Source: Sanderia malayensis
Lineage: Eukaryota; Cnidaria; Scyphozoa; Semaeostomeae; Pelagiidae
Direction of reading: 5' to 3'
Assembly: GCA_013076295.1 (NCBI GenBank)
Contig: RQOL01000718.1
Span: 4,216,001-4,280,000 of the forward strand
DNA: 64,000 nucleotides
Shown: positions 37,401 through 48,871 of the stretch, piece by piece
Numbering within the stretch: the stretch's first letter is position 1
Layout of the letters: each line of letters begins with the position of its first letter
The notes under the pieces: model-generated
The model's input: the letters and a program-made list of their open reading frames with translations, nothing else
Databases searched by the model: none
What the model was told of the DNA's origin: nothing
Made by a program: the position numbers and the translations under genes

Positions 37401-40055
37401 ATCAATAGTGTCCTCTGGCGAGCTGCTTAATTTATAATTCACGTTCAAAGAGCTGAACAACATACTGTAACATGGCACATTGCAGTAATTCGATCCTTGA
37501 TGCTATGAAAAGAACAAGTCAAACATCTTATAACGCAATAGCCTCATACTGTGCCTGGCACTCTCTTCTTTGAAATGAAATAGAACTCTCTAGTTAATAC
37601 AGCGAAGCCTACATATAACAGACACTTATGGGGTGGATGATTTTGTCCGCTATACAGAGGTTTGTTTTTGCAAAGAGATGACCAGTTTTAAAATTCTTGG
37701 GACAACAATATTTATCTGCAGTTGAGAGTCATACGCTTTAATAATGGTGTCTATTAGTGGATGTTTCATTACACTGCATGTCTCTATACAATGAACGCTC
37801 CCAAAAAACCGGACCAGGATGAAAGCATCGATCCCACACCTGTGCGCGATGAGGCTACATTGGAACCTTAGTGTAACTAATATTCCGCGGACCAGCGGAC
37901 CAGGGAGAAACGGACCAGGAGGAAAACGGACCAGGAGACAAACGGACCAGGAAACAAACGGACCAGCAGACAACCCAATATGAAATGTAATATGACGACG
38001 TATAGGCCTATTGGTGTTCATCAACTGGAGATTGCAATGTACACTTTGTGAACAACAATCGGTGAATGTTGCATATAATTTATGATACAATGGGGTACAC
38101 ACCTGAGAATATTTACCAGCGCCAATACTTCGTCCGCACTCTTCGCACCTTCGCGAAACATCTTGTAACGCCCTTCCTTTGGCTGTTCTCAATATGTTAC
38201 CAGGCGTAGTTACATCGACTGCAATGATAAACACATTCATTTATCGTACGAATCTTGCAACATCAAGCAATAGGCGAAATTAAAGCATTTCGCTATAACG
38301 GGACTCTCGCTATGCGCAGTTATAAAGGGGGGAGGTCGTGGGTGTAATTGTTTTCATAACACTGGGACATTTGTAAATTAAAAAAATTGTCAACCCGCAA
38401 AGATAATTTATAGGCATTATTCAACCCCGATTGTCCCTAAAAAACGGGGGGTGGGGGAGATGAAGGGTACGTGCAAAATTTGGAAGAGTGTCCCAGGACT
38501 TTTGTCCCTCATTTTATGCTCAAGAATAATCAAGAAACTGTAAAATTTTAATCCTTATAAACCAGTCAATTGACTTTACTTTGTGCACGGCATGGTCAAA
38601 GTGAATATCAAGAATTTCGTTAAGTTTCGTTTGAAAAATTGTTGATCTTATCTGTGGGGGTTGATTTTGTGCCGATCTGGGTTAACATTCACCCAAAATG
38701 CTCAACTTGAAAACAATAAGGCAATTTTAGACCACGAAAATAAGTAACCAATCAAAAAAACTGACAGAACTAAGTGCTGATCCAAGTTTCTTGTAAAATA
38801 AAAAACGTGTGTCGATATTTTAACGGGTTCTATTCTCACGGCATTGGTAAATATTTCACAATTAAAACCCCACGCTAATTAACCGTAAAATTTTCAATTT
38901 CACAAATGAACGTCATCTGTAATAGAAATTGTGCATTACGTCGCATAAATGTATACCATAACAAACCAATAAGAACGCACGCTTAGTTGTTTTGGGGACA
39001 ATTTACATAACTTATCATGTAATTTCGCAAACTGGTCGTGCAATATATTAAATCGTGGGACTAATAAACTTCGCGTTAGTATTCTTGACGTGGCTTTATT
39101 GAATCAACAAATGAGTGATGGCCAGGGCGTCTTCAAAGTGCCCAGGCGTCCTTTTCAAATGTACAACGGAAAATATCCATTGTATTTCAAAATTGTACTA
39201 ACAACTTGAAGGCTATAGAATATGCGCTATTTAACACAAGTACATATCAAAGTGCGCTATTTAATACAGAAATGATTTGGCTTTAATGGTTGAGACAGAT
39301 TGACGTCAATTGAAATATACTTTGAATAAAACATCGTATGTTTTCAGAACTAATTCAATTGCAGTCAGTCATTCCTAATTTAGCAAAGACAGAAGAACAT
39401 AAAGGAATTAATGATCCTTACCGAAGTTTGGAGTTCCAGGTCTGTTAAAGTTGTAGCCTCTACCACCTGGAAAAATAAAGGGATAATAAGTATAATAACA
39501 CAATTGACATGCTAAATGGAGTCCTTGATCAGGGGTGTTAAAAAACTGGGAGGGGATACCCGGGGCAAAGGCCTCCACATGGTTCAGAAAACAACCAAAG
39601 TGCAACTTTCTTCTTCAACAGTTATACAAAAATAATTCTCCTGGGCCTCCTTTGAGTTTCAAATGGTACTGTGACATCCACACCAGACAAACGTTTGGAA
39701 TGAAGAATGGATGAGGAATGGATGAGGAATGGAATGAAGAATGAAGAAATCACTAACTTCCTCTGAGTTTATTTCTAAACAGGTCTCCACTATTCCTCTT
39801 TTCTTCAATTTCTTTTGCCAATTTTTTTGCTTCCAGCAACAAGTAGACTGCTTTTGTGTACCTTGGCTCAGGAAATGCACCATTTGAGGATTGGTTCTTT
39901 TTCTCTCTGCCTGGACTGTCTCGGGACACGGGCTTCTTCACTGAATGTTCAAATGTTGCATTAAACGAATGTGCTCTTTGTACATTAGATTTGCGTTTTT
40001 TTAATTTGGCTGAAACTGTTGCTTTCTCAGCTTTGTCTTTGTTTAATGTTGGCAT
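31449..40055 (-). CDS. RASSF: RASSF2/4/6-type protein with RA, SARAH and half a LIM domain
   Basis: RASSF proteins bind Ras-like GTPases through the RA domain and Hippo (MST) kinases through a C-terminal SARAH helix. Thirteen exons (minus): 40055-39758, 39466-39422, 38218-38103, 37502-37372, 36161-36086, 35598-35365, 34749-34603, 33780-33679, 33312-33261, 32860-32796, 32620-32564, 32168-32071, 31524-31449; phases agree, 498 residues. The segment WGLKKPVTL matches the RASSF2/4 N-terminal region. RA lies at about 350-440 (PPYGSPTTLRV, FALFTVYESG, PLIQRLTLGPCE) and SARAH at about 442-490 (EIFLQKFKEEEEREVQKMIQ). Residues 139-164 (CEECGRSIGAGKYSQ, then NYCNVPCY) match the second zinc module of a LIM domain; no first module is visible upstream. 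The first two exons (Lys-rich) are less certain than the rest. Confidence 0.88.
31860..31913. mobile_element. Fragment of the AATAAGCGCCC MITE family
   Basis: TTAATAAGCGCCCGGGCGC is followed by ATTAGAGGAAATACGGTAT, the right end of the family seen in full at 43478-43908. It lies in the last RASSF intron. Confidence 0.6.
32270..32527. mobile_element. AATAAGCCCC inverted-repeat MITE
   Basis: The left end is TACCGTAAATCCTTGAAT and the right end is GGTTTATTCGAGGATTTACGGTA. It is inverted relative to, and closely similar to, the copy at 26664-26930. It lies in a RASSF intron about 40 bases from exon 11. Confidence 0.8.
36327..36993 (-). mobile_element. Composite tRNA-derived SINE-like element, copy B
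   Basis: This copy is flanked by the 9-bp direct repeat ACTAGCTGT at 36318-36326 and 36994-37002, which defines both ends. On the minus strand it has box A (TGGCGAAGTGG), a box B-like GGATCGATTCC and the same perfect 20-bp stem as copy A (36702-36721 with 36730-36749). It interrupts a dispersed repeat whose uninterrupted relative lies at 11600-11830. It sits in the RASSF intron between exons 5 and 4. Confidence 0.85.
37003..37190 (+). repeat. Dispersed repeat interrupted by SINE-like copy B
   Basis: This is homologous to the reverse strand of 11600-11830 (AACATTGTTAAAATGAGTGC and GTGTTTAGCGTGC shared). The left part of the repeat lies before 36318. Confidence 0.75.
37885..37975. repeat. CGGACCAG minisatellite
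   Basis: About six imperfect units of ACGGACCAGGAGA occur in a RASSF intron. The unit core GGACCAG recurs in another minisatellite at 42755-42860. Confidence 0.85.
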
Positions 40056-41587
40056 TCTAGAATTAAATGCAGAAATTTAATGCAAGTATAAACTGCAAAA
40101 TGAGAAATAATTCTTGCATGTTGAACCACTTGACATCACAGGAGTTAACCATGCAGAAGTTGAATAACAAAAGGATTACTGTTTAAATAAACTAGGTTTA
40201 AAGATATCGAAGGTTAAATAAGAAACTAGAATTACAAGACGTTAAGTCAAAAGAAGACAGACAACTGTTGTGTCAATGTTGACATCACCTCATAACAACT
40301 TGCTGTGAAACACGTAAATATACGGGGGGGAAGCAAAACACAGAAATGTTTAAGACGACAAAGCATTATTATTATCAAAATTAATAAGATTACTAAATAA
40401 TAATTTCGAGAATAGATGGATAGTGAGCCTTTTAATTTGCATTCAATATTTCTTTAATTTGGGTTTGGGATTAGATAAACGAAGCAATTGTCAGGGAATT
40501 AGTAAACAAATGCCCAATCTGGTATGGAAAGTATTCATAATTCGACAAAAATATTAACAATAAATCAAGTAATATCGCCATGCATTGGCTTAAATTGGGA
40601 AATCATCGACCAGAAATGCGAATGATGAACAATATAATAACCTGTTGGATAATGCTGAGTTGGTGTCCTTTCACAGACGCTTTCTGAATTCTCATGAAAT
40701 TAATCTCTCATTTTTGAGGCGTTAGCTTCAAGTTAACGTCCCGCAAAACTGCATATTCATTACTACATACCATACATACATCCTTACTCTATACGTATAA
40801 GATAATCCTAAGCATTTATTACTTTCTATTTCAAATAAAAAGGACGGAAGACTGAGGCGAGGCCTAAGCTACAATAAAAATATTGCTCACCTGTGAAGTC
40901 TGGCGTGTCTGAAAAATGATTATTTTATCCTCGTTTAATAAAAACAGTTTCAAAATGCATAGAAACGCTGCTGATAATGTACGGACAAACAACTGCCTCA
41001 ATTCTTTGTATACGAACGAATTAAAAAGACTTTTCTAAAAAAACAACACGTTTCTTCTAAATAAACATTGAACCGAGACTGCCTGACTGAGTTTTTTTGA
41101 TCAGAACTGTAAATATTCAGTGATGACGTCACATCCGTTTCGCCTCTAAAACCATCTCTCGTGGTCTCATAGGGTGAAAAATTAGTTTTGATTTTGTGAG
41201 TCATTAATCATGGTATCTTTATGTGCTATCACTTTCGATGTCAAAAGTCGTGATGAGTAAAGAAAAAGATTAACGGATTTCTCGTATGCTAAATTCGCCA
41301 TAGTTGTCTTCCATTATAACAAACAACGATACAATACCATTAGGTGTCAACATTTAGTCATTTTATTTGTCAGTTTGAACGAATTTTTACAATTCTTGCT
41401 GCTAGATTTTTAAATGGGCATTAGAGCAGTTGGTGAATCTGCTGAATATGAGCAACAACAACAATAATAAATAGACAACAACAACGAAATGGCGTGCATT
41501 CAAGTTGCCCACACGTTTTCATTGATAATGGCGGAATTCTAAGCATTAAAACGAGCATTTAATATTGCATTACAAGAGTCAAGAAAA
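40056..41587. other. Divergent spacer between RASSF and HMGCL
   Basis: About 1.5 kb separates two start codons that point away from each other, so it should hold both promoters and any 5' untranslated exons. It is AT-rich and I see no repeat family or coding segment that I can support. Confidence 0.45.
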
Positions 41588-44500
41588 ATGGCGATCAGCC
41601 TTAGAGGAATCGGGATTTTACAGAGGGCTACTTTTACATCTCTAGTACGCTTATTAGACCTGATTATCTCTTGTACACTATGTCGATCTGTATACAGAGC
41701 TTCACGATTAATTTAGGCCGAACCTAGTTTGGTGTACATTTGCTTTCAGTCTAATGTATACGCAATATGAGACTTCGTTTTGTTTTTATTTGAAGCATTC
41801 AAAGGCAAGATTGTCTTCGAAATCAGATGATGAAATAAAAATTGTAGAAGTTGGGCCAAGAGATGGATTACAGAATGAATTGGTAAAACTTTATCATATT
41901 GTTTTGTTTTTTTACGTGCCTCAAAGAGATTATTTTTATTATCCAAGTGGCCTTTCAAATTAGATATTGTTTAATGCGAGCAATTATCCTTAATAGTTAA
42001 GCACTTCGATGTTGTAAAATGTCAAATTATTAATACTTCTAGAACCTTGTAGAGACGAAAACTAAAATAGATTTTATAAACAAGCTGTCTGACACTGGAT
42101 TAAAAGTGATTGAAAGTACCAGCTTCGTATCTCCAAAATGGGTGCCTCAGGTGAGCAAACGATAGTATTAATCTTATTCATACCATATTGCAATGAAGTT
42201 CTTAGTTTTTTGTGAATTAATAACACTAAGTCGATCCTAGAGAGTTATGAAAGTATTTCTTTGCATTTCAAGTTGGCTGATAGCGTGGCTGTAATGCAAA
42301 ATATTATAAGAAAGAATGATGTATCTTATCCAGTATTAGTTCCAAACATGCAAGGCTTTCAATCAGCAGTGAGTAACATATAAATAACATTTATAAATTA
42401 CACCTGTGATTGCTCACCTTTTATTTTAATTTTATATTCTTCTATGTCAAGTATTTTTTATTATTAATCGCCAAAATTAAAAACGAGACGAAATCATACA
42501 AAATAAAAACATTTGGTTTTCATTTCTTTAGCTCAAGACAGATGTCAAAGAGATTGCTATATTTGCTGCAGCCTCAGAATCGTTCTCAAGGTTTTTCATT
42601 GCTTCTTAATGTCTTTTTATAATTGTGGAGTGAGCACAAAGTAAGAAACCCGAAAAACAAGTTACAAAAAAGATTCTCCTTCCATTATCTCAATCAATAA
42701 ATTCTCGGAGATTTAGGAATGGAATGGCCCTGCGTAAAACGTGGAACATGGAATACCTATGGACCTATGGACTATGGACCCCGGACCAGACCATTTGACC
42801 GGACCATAGGACCAGACCATAAGACTAGACCATAAGACTAGACCATAGTGTCGGACAATAGGGAATCTCCATTTATGTAGTAATTGAAATTAATTGTTAG
42901 GGCTTCGGTGATATCTTCGGTGATATTTCCGGGCATCACGGTATTTACATTCGTAACTTCTTCATAAGTTGTCAACTTGGTTCCGGTCTAAGGCTCTACT
43001 CTTTCTCTGTTCACCAATGTTTCTCTCATGAGATTCGAACAAGCAAATAGTACGCACACATACAATACACAAAATGACACAATCATATTCATTCCTTCAT
43101 TTCTGTCACGAAACCAAGAGCTTCTTTAAAGCATACAATAACGACTGTCGACAAACGACAAACAACGACAACAGTATCTCCAACACTGCACAAACGGCGG
43201 CCCAACAACACTAAATTCAAAAGACTACGGCAACAAGATCTTTCTCAAGCATCTTGATCCCAACAGTAGGTTTCTTCCTTTCGATCACAACGAGTTACTT
43301 GTAGAAAGATGTTTTTGAAACTCGGTTTTGCTACCAAAGGTTCCTTGAGTCTTTATGAAATTTTTGGAAACGGAAACGTGCTAGATTTTAAGTAGTTTTT
43401 GTAATGCAGCGTGTATCAGCAGGACACATATCCAGAGATATACTTCTTTATTATTTATTTCAACAACAATAAACATACCGTATTTCCTCTATTTGGCGCC
43501 CACCCTCTATTAACCGCCCCCTCCAATAAGCGCCCACCCTAAAATCGAAAAGTGTGAAATAAGCGCCCCCCTCGATTCGGTTAATAGAACCCTTACATTT
43601 TTACTTGTTTGGTTCAAATAGTAATGTAGAAACTCTTTAAGGCTGGAAAAACACTTTCATCGGGTCGTGAGCGTTTGGAAAATGCAATGCAGTCAAGATT
43701 AGCAGTTGAAGTTGATCTTGACTGCTTAATATTGAATAACATTCGGAAATGTAAGATTATTCTTTTGTTTTTGAGGTTGATTGATTTTAAAATTTGAGGA
43801 CTGTGAAATAAGCGCCCCCTCTTTTAAGTGCCCCCTCTAATAAGCGCCCACCCAATTTTACAAAATATTTAATAAGCGCCCGGCCGCTTAATAGAGGAAA
43901 TACGGTAACCGTTTCGTGTGGCAGAATCAAATTTAACAAAACAGTTAATGTAACAAAACAACAAAGTTTAACGTCTTTTTTCGAAAATTCACAAATTTTA
44001 AAGAAAAAAACATTCACCCCCCTTGAAACTGTTTATGGCTAGAATGCAAGGGATCTGAATTTGTGCGTATACCATATTTCCCACCCCACACTGCTAATTA
44101 ATAATGGCGACTTCTTAACACAAACTTTAAAATAAACACAAACTTGTCTTAATTTCATTTGTACAATCCCCATAACAATCCTTTTGCAACTTTATTACAC
44201 TTGCTTAAGAGTGTAATGCAAATCTGAAATGCACATATAAAAAACCAAAACCAAAAAACCAAAACAAACCAATATAGTTGAGCAAAATGTCTAGTAACAC
44301 GTGGTTAAAACAATTTAGTTTCTCAAGGGACAACTTTAAAGTAATATGCCACATCCTTTAAGTACCTCTCTGTGCTGAGGCATCAGAAATGGCTTCACAT
44401 CAGTTTGAATTTGTGCACGGCATGAAACAAAGCAGCCATTTTTCCTCTTGACGCATTCGCTATTAAAATGAAAATAAACATTTCGAAGAGGAGAGAGTTG

Positions 44501-47500
44501 TTTTGCACTGACACCCTTTTGGTAGTACTCCCTGCGAGCTTTTGAGACTATGACAAGATTGCTGGGAGGGTCAGGAATTTCGTCATTGACCTTAAACTTT
44601 CCTCCACAACCGTAGCAAGACGATGTCTTCTCGTGGCAAAACTGCAATAGTGTTACATTATATGCGCCAGGCATGGGGTCAGAAAAAGCGGGCCTTTCTG
44701 GAACTTTGTACCCAGAAAACATTGGCTTGGTTTTATTTGCCGGACCCTTTCTTTTTTGTGTGGTTTTGTGGCCTTCTTGCCTGCATTAGAGGAGTGCCCA
44801 ATGTCCACAAGTGCTGAAATTGACTGCCGATTGGTCAGGTTGAACTTGGCCAAATAAAGGCCAAGGCTTCCATGTGTTTCTGCAACAGCAATTGCGTGGC
44901 TGCAAATTTTGTATGCTTTAAATTTTAGGCATTTTTCACTTGAGCATTCTACTGTATTGTTGTTTATGCTGATCACGAATGGATTATTTGCCTTCTCTTC
45001 GTTTGCGACAATATATGTTGTAGATGAGCCAGAAGCTTACAAAACACCATTTCCATTCACTATTGCAGATGAGTCTTGAAATATTTCTTCTACAATAGAG
45101 AATGGTGGGTATAAGATTCTGCTTTCGTCTGGTTGAATGGAAAGTTTGCAGATACTTGCTGTACTTTCATTGCTCGATGTCGATGGTAAAGGGCGTGCCA
45201 CACTTTTATCCACCTCTGGCAGTTTGCATACTTTAACAACAGCTTTCTGGAACTTTGAGGCGACAGCTTTCCTTTGCAATGTGCTCATATGGAATAGAAC
45301 TTACATTGCTCAATTTGGAAATGTTTGTAGTCATCTGCCAAACGCAATTCTCTAGCACCAATCAGAACCAAATTGACTTGTGTCTCTTGCTCTCTAACGC
45401 ATGCTTCCACAGCCTGTGCAGCTTCTTTCGTGCTCAGCTTTCTATCTGGCAGGTTTCTCTTCAGAATAGAATTCATACATTCGTTTGCGTTTTGGGTATA
45501 TTGTAGGTATTCTTTTGCTGTCTTGGAAAATATTAACCTGTACATTTGTTATTTCGAACAGGAAAAACATTAATTGTTCAATAGAGGAAAGTTTATTACG
45601 ATTCGACCCAGTATGCAAAGCTGCTAAACACAACAATATGAAAATCCGAGGGTAATCTTTTATTTCTGATATCTCATCTTATTTATTTGTATATTCATTT
45701 CATTCATCGGATTCATTGGATTCAAATCACAAATTTCATTTCCAGATATGTTTCCTGCGTCGCTGGGTGCCCCTACGAAGGAGATATCGACCCAAAGGCA
45801 GTTGCAAAGGTTGGCTTTCTGTAATTCTGCTCAACAAACCATTCCATCGTGGTATCGTTACTTCATTAAATTCAACAACCAACAAGAGTTTTCACATATG
45901 ATGAACAAATGACTTAATCTCTCCAAAGGTTTCAAAAAAGATGTTAGACATGGGGTGCTATGAAATATCACTTGGTGATACCATTGGAGTTGGTACACCA
46001 GGTAATTCAACTACATTTTCAACTCAATCTCCATGTAGCAAAGCAGGACCTTAATATAACAAACGAAACATCCTCCTTCACATGTTTCACAGTACAAGCT
46101 CCATTGAAAGTTTAACATTAAACTTACCGCTGATGTATTCTCTTTCTTGTGCATCTTTCCTCTTTCCTGCCTGAAAAGGAATGTTATTCATATCGTTTAA
46201 GAATCATTTCTTGCTTGAAGGTTCGATCAATCGAATGTTGGATGCCGTGTTGCAAGAGATTCCGGCATCTCAACTCGCAATGCATTGTCACGATACCTAC
46301 GGGCAGGCATTGGCTAATATTCTCATGGCATTTCAGGTCAGTTGGAAAGGATTCATAACGCATATATTATATTGACAAAAATCTTTTTGCACGATAATCA
46401 TAAGAGTCTTGTGAAGAAGACGACATCTTTTAGGGGGGAGCGGGGGCTGAATTTTACGGGTTGATACCTTTTCTTCGTATTTTACCACCTTTCTAATTGC
46501 TCAACCCAATTCGCTGACAATAATATCTGGAAAAAAGAATAGATCAATGAGAATTGCACTTGTAAAAGCAATCATTGTGTCCACTATTGTATATCTTGTT
46601 TCCGGGGGTGAAAGATAATGCAAAATTAACACGCTTCTTACAGCAATGGATGTTCGATAATATTCATTGAGTAGAGTCCCGAAATTGGGAAACTGGTTTT
46701 TCAGGTTGACCACTAATTTTTACAAACGTATCCTTGTTTCCTGGAGCCTGAAAGTTTCTTATAAGTGGTTTCTTATTCGCCTCACTGAACAGCATCAAAT
46801 TCCACATCTCTGAGCAACAAACGTGTTAATTGCATTCAATGATCAACTTGTCTCTTTGGTGGATGAATATGTTATTCTCTTATTTTTAAGCGAGGTGTCC
46901 GAACCGTTGATGCTTCGGTGGCCGGTCTGGGTGGCTGTCCGTACGCAAAAGGAGCATCTGGTAACGTGGCAACAGAAGATGTTGTTTACATGCTTAAAGG
47001 AATGGGACTGAAGACTGTGAGTGTCGCCATTATGGAATCTCGTTGTAAATAATATTACACACCTTTTTAGAGGCTCAAATTCTCTGATAAAATTTATAAG
47101 AATATTGAGCCTCGGCAAAAATATGTATATCTTGCATATATAGTATAATATAGACGCAACTTACTTGTACCTCCCTCTCAATGAGTTTTCGATGTAACGA
47201 AGTACGTTTAACTTTGATGAGTCGAGCACGAATGGGATTCTTCAATGTGTCAATCTTGATCTCCTTTGATTTTGACTGGCCATATGCATGCCTTATGGTT
47301 GACCCTAGATAGCTCGAACTTCATTTTAACTCGAACTCATTACCTTGGTTGTTTCTCGGTTTGAAATTTGACTGCGTTCTATTCATAATTGCTCACGAGT
47401 ATTTACGATATTCTTCTATTTAACTGCTTATTATATGGTCCCTTGTTATTTTACGATTCTGTTGTGATTGCAGGGCGTGAGTTTGAGGAATTTAGTCAAA

Positions 47501-47611
47501 GTTGGAATGTGGATCTCGAAAGAACTTCAACGACCATCGCAATCCAAAACAGGCAAAGCTCTTGCTGAAAAATCATGCCCAGTTTGCACTGGAAAAACCG
47601 AAATCGACTAA
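41588..47611 (+). CDS. HMGCL: Hydroxymethylglutaryl-CoA lyase
   Basis: This enzyme cleaves HMG-CoA to acetyl-CoA and acetoacetate in mitochondria, the last step of leucine breakdown and ketone-body formation. Eleven exons: 41588-41644, 41796-41882, 42043-42150, 42273-42368, 42532-42590, 45562-45651, 45746-45809, 45929-46001, 46221-46336, 46891-47016, 47474-47611. All join in phase to 337 residues. Catalytic residues fall at the human numbers: R41 and D42 ([10 protein letters not shown]), H233 and H235 ([10 protein letters not shown]), C266 and N275 ([14 protein letters not shown]). The N-terminus ([16 protein letters not shown]) has Arg and hydroxyl residues but no acids, as in a mitochondrial presequence. 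The C-terminus ends TEID, with no peroxisomal SKL-like tripeptide. The 3-kb intron 5 holds repeats and a transposon-like remnant in antisense. Confidence 0.97.
42755..42860. repeat. GGACCAGACCATA minisatellite
   Basis: Imperfect units of GGACCAGACCATAAGACTA and CTATGGAC lie in HMGCL intron 5. The core resembles the 37.9-kb array. Confidence 0.8.
43478..43908. mobile_element. AATAAGCGCCC inverted-repeat MITE, full length
   Basis: The left end TACCGTATTTCCTCTATT mirrors the right end TTAATAGAGGAAATACGGTA. Each side carries runs of ATAAGCGCCCACC. It lies in HMGCL intron 5. Fragments of the same family are scattered through TANGO6, RASSF and GHITM introns. Confidence 0.8.
44336..45545 (-). pseudogene. 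Degraded transposon-like ORF with SWIM-like zinc finger
   Basis: Four minus-strand open segments follow each other with frame changes: 45545-45285 ([14 protein letters not shown]), 45288-45037 ([16 protein letters not shown]), 44976-44653 ([17 protein letters not shown], a C-x4-C...C-x-H pattern near the SWIM type) and 44722-44336 ([12 protein letters not shown], ending [14 protein letters not shown]). Read together they look like the C-terminal part of one large protein. SWIM-like fingers occur in MULE-type and other transposase-derived proteins, so I call it a transposon remnant, but I do not recognise the exact family. It lies inside HMGCL intron 5 on the opposite strand and is broken by at least two frame changes. 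Confidence 0.55.
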
Positions 47612-48381
47612 ATTGAACCTATGATATATCTGATAATTTCTTTTATTAATATTTCGCGTGGAATTTGCGTATACCATATTAAGCGTCTATACTTGCTGAA
47701 GTGATAGTAGTTATTATAAGCTTGTATTATTTATAAATTTGTTTTGAAAAGGACGTGAAATCGTCTCCGAAAAACGGATACAGTCAACTCTATCTAATTT
47801 AAACACCCTGGGGAAGCCTGAAAATGTTCGAATTACAAAAAGTTCGAATTATACAGCTTTGTTTTATAAGAATTGGTTCATTGGTGATCGTTGAAGGGAC
47901 AGAGAATTTCGCTCGAATTAGGTAGAGTTCGAATTACACGAGCTCGAACTATGCAGATTTGACTGTATTCCGCAGCTATTTAGTATTTCTACGCACGGAT
48001 CTATGCAATACCTCAGTTGAAATATAAATTATCATATTTATCATGAATAAAACGATGAGCATTATCGTTTCCTTTGGTTTTTTGTTTCTTTACAAGTCTT
48101 TGCCGCCTCATCTCATTTTTGAGATGCAAGTTGGAAGCTCTTGCCATTTCTCATCTGTCTCTTTTAACAACACAAAACTGTCATCTGTCATTAATAGAAA
48201 TGGTCTCGTTGTAAAATTCAAAACCAAATCAATAACATGTTTTTATAAGAAAGTTTTCTTAACAGAGCACTACTCAAACTTTCTTAGCAATTTCCCAATT
48301 TCAGTACTAAAAACTTTCTTGAGGCTTTCTTAATGCTTTCTTGTGATGCTCTTTCTTATTATAAACATCTATTCCAATAAA
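47612..48381. other. HMGCL downstream region with a TTCGAATTA repeat
   Basis: 47787-47969 carries inverted ends (ACAGTCAACTCTATCTAATT and, at the right, GCAGATTTGACTGTA). Its interior AAAATGTTCGAATTACA is shared with about 980-1045. 48236-48370 is a TAAGAAAG-rich fragment of the 20.9-kb family. An open frame at 48043-48333 overlaps these repeats and looks spurious. Confidence 0.55.
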
Positions 48382-48745
48382 ACCCCATTTACACTGTACA
48401 AACGCGGGTTTGCCCTGGGTTAAAGTTAACCCATGTTAGTTTTTGGTAGTGTAAATGCAACTAATCTGGGTTCGACCCTCGGTCAACTTCAGAAAATTTA
48501 GTCTAAGCGCGAAACTGGGTCAGTTTCTGCCAAAAGCATGAGTACTCAGGTGTAAAAAGCATCAAACGGCGCACAGTGCTCAGATTTTTATGTCGTTTTA
48601 CTATTGACTTAGCCTGATAAAAAGACCCCTATATCAGGCTACTATTCACCCAGTTTTGCCCCACGCCAGTGCTTACACTACACACCAGGAGTAACCCAGG
48701 TTAAAGTGGTTCGGGTTAATTTATGTACTGTAAATAGGGTCTTAA
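48382..48745. mobile_element. TIR element with ATTTACACTGTACA ends
   Basis: The left side reads CCCCATTTACACTGTACAAA and the right side, inverted, ACCCTATTTACAGTACATAA. GGGTTAA and TTAACCC units lie just inside both ends (GCCCTGGGTTAAAG against CTTTAACCTGGGTTA). There is no coding capacity. Confidence 0.7.
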
Positions 48746-48871
48746 TGGGCCTTAAGGGAGAGGAATGACGTCACTAGTCATTCCTTGCATACGATTGATA
48801 ACTTATAAATAAATCTATTACCATTATTATTAAATTTATCATCATAATTAAAACGTGATAAATTGAGTTAC

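Noticed and set aside
37650..38240. 196-codon minus-strand open frame
   Set aside because: Only 38103-38218 is exon; the rest is intron and a CGGACCAG minisatellite.
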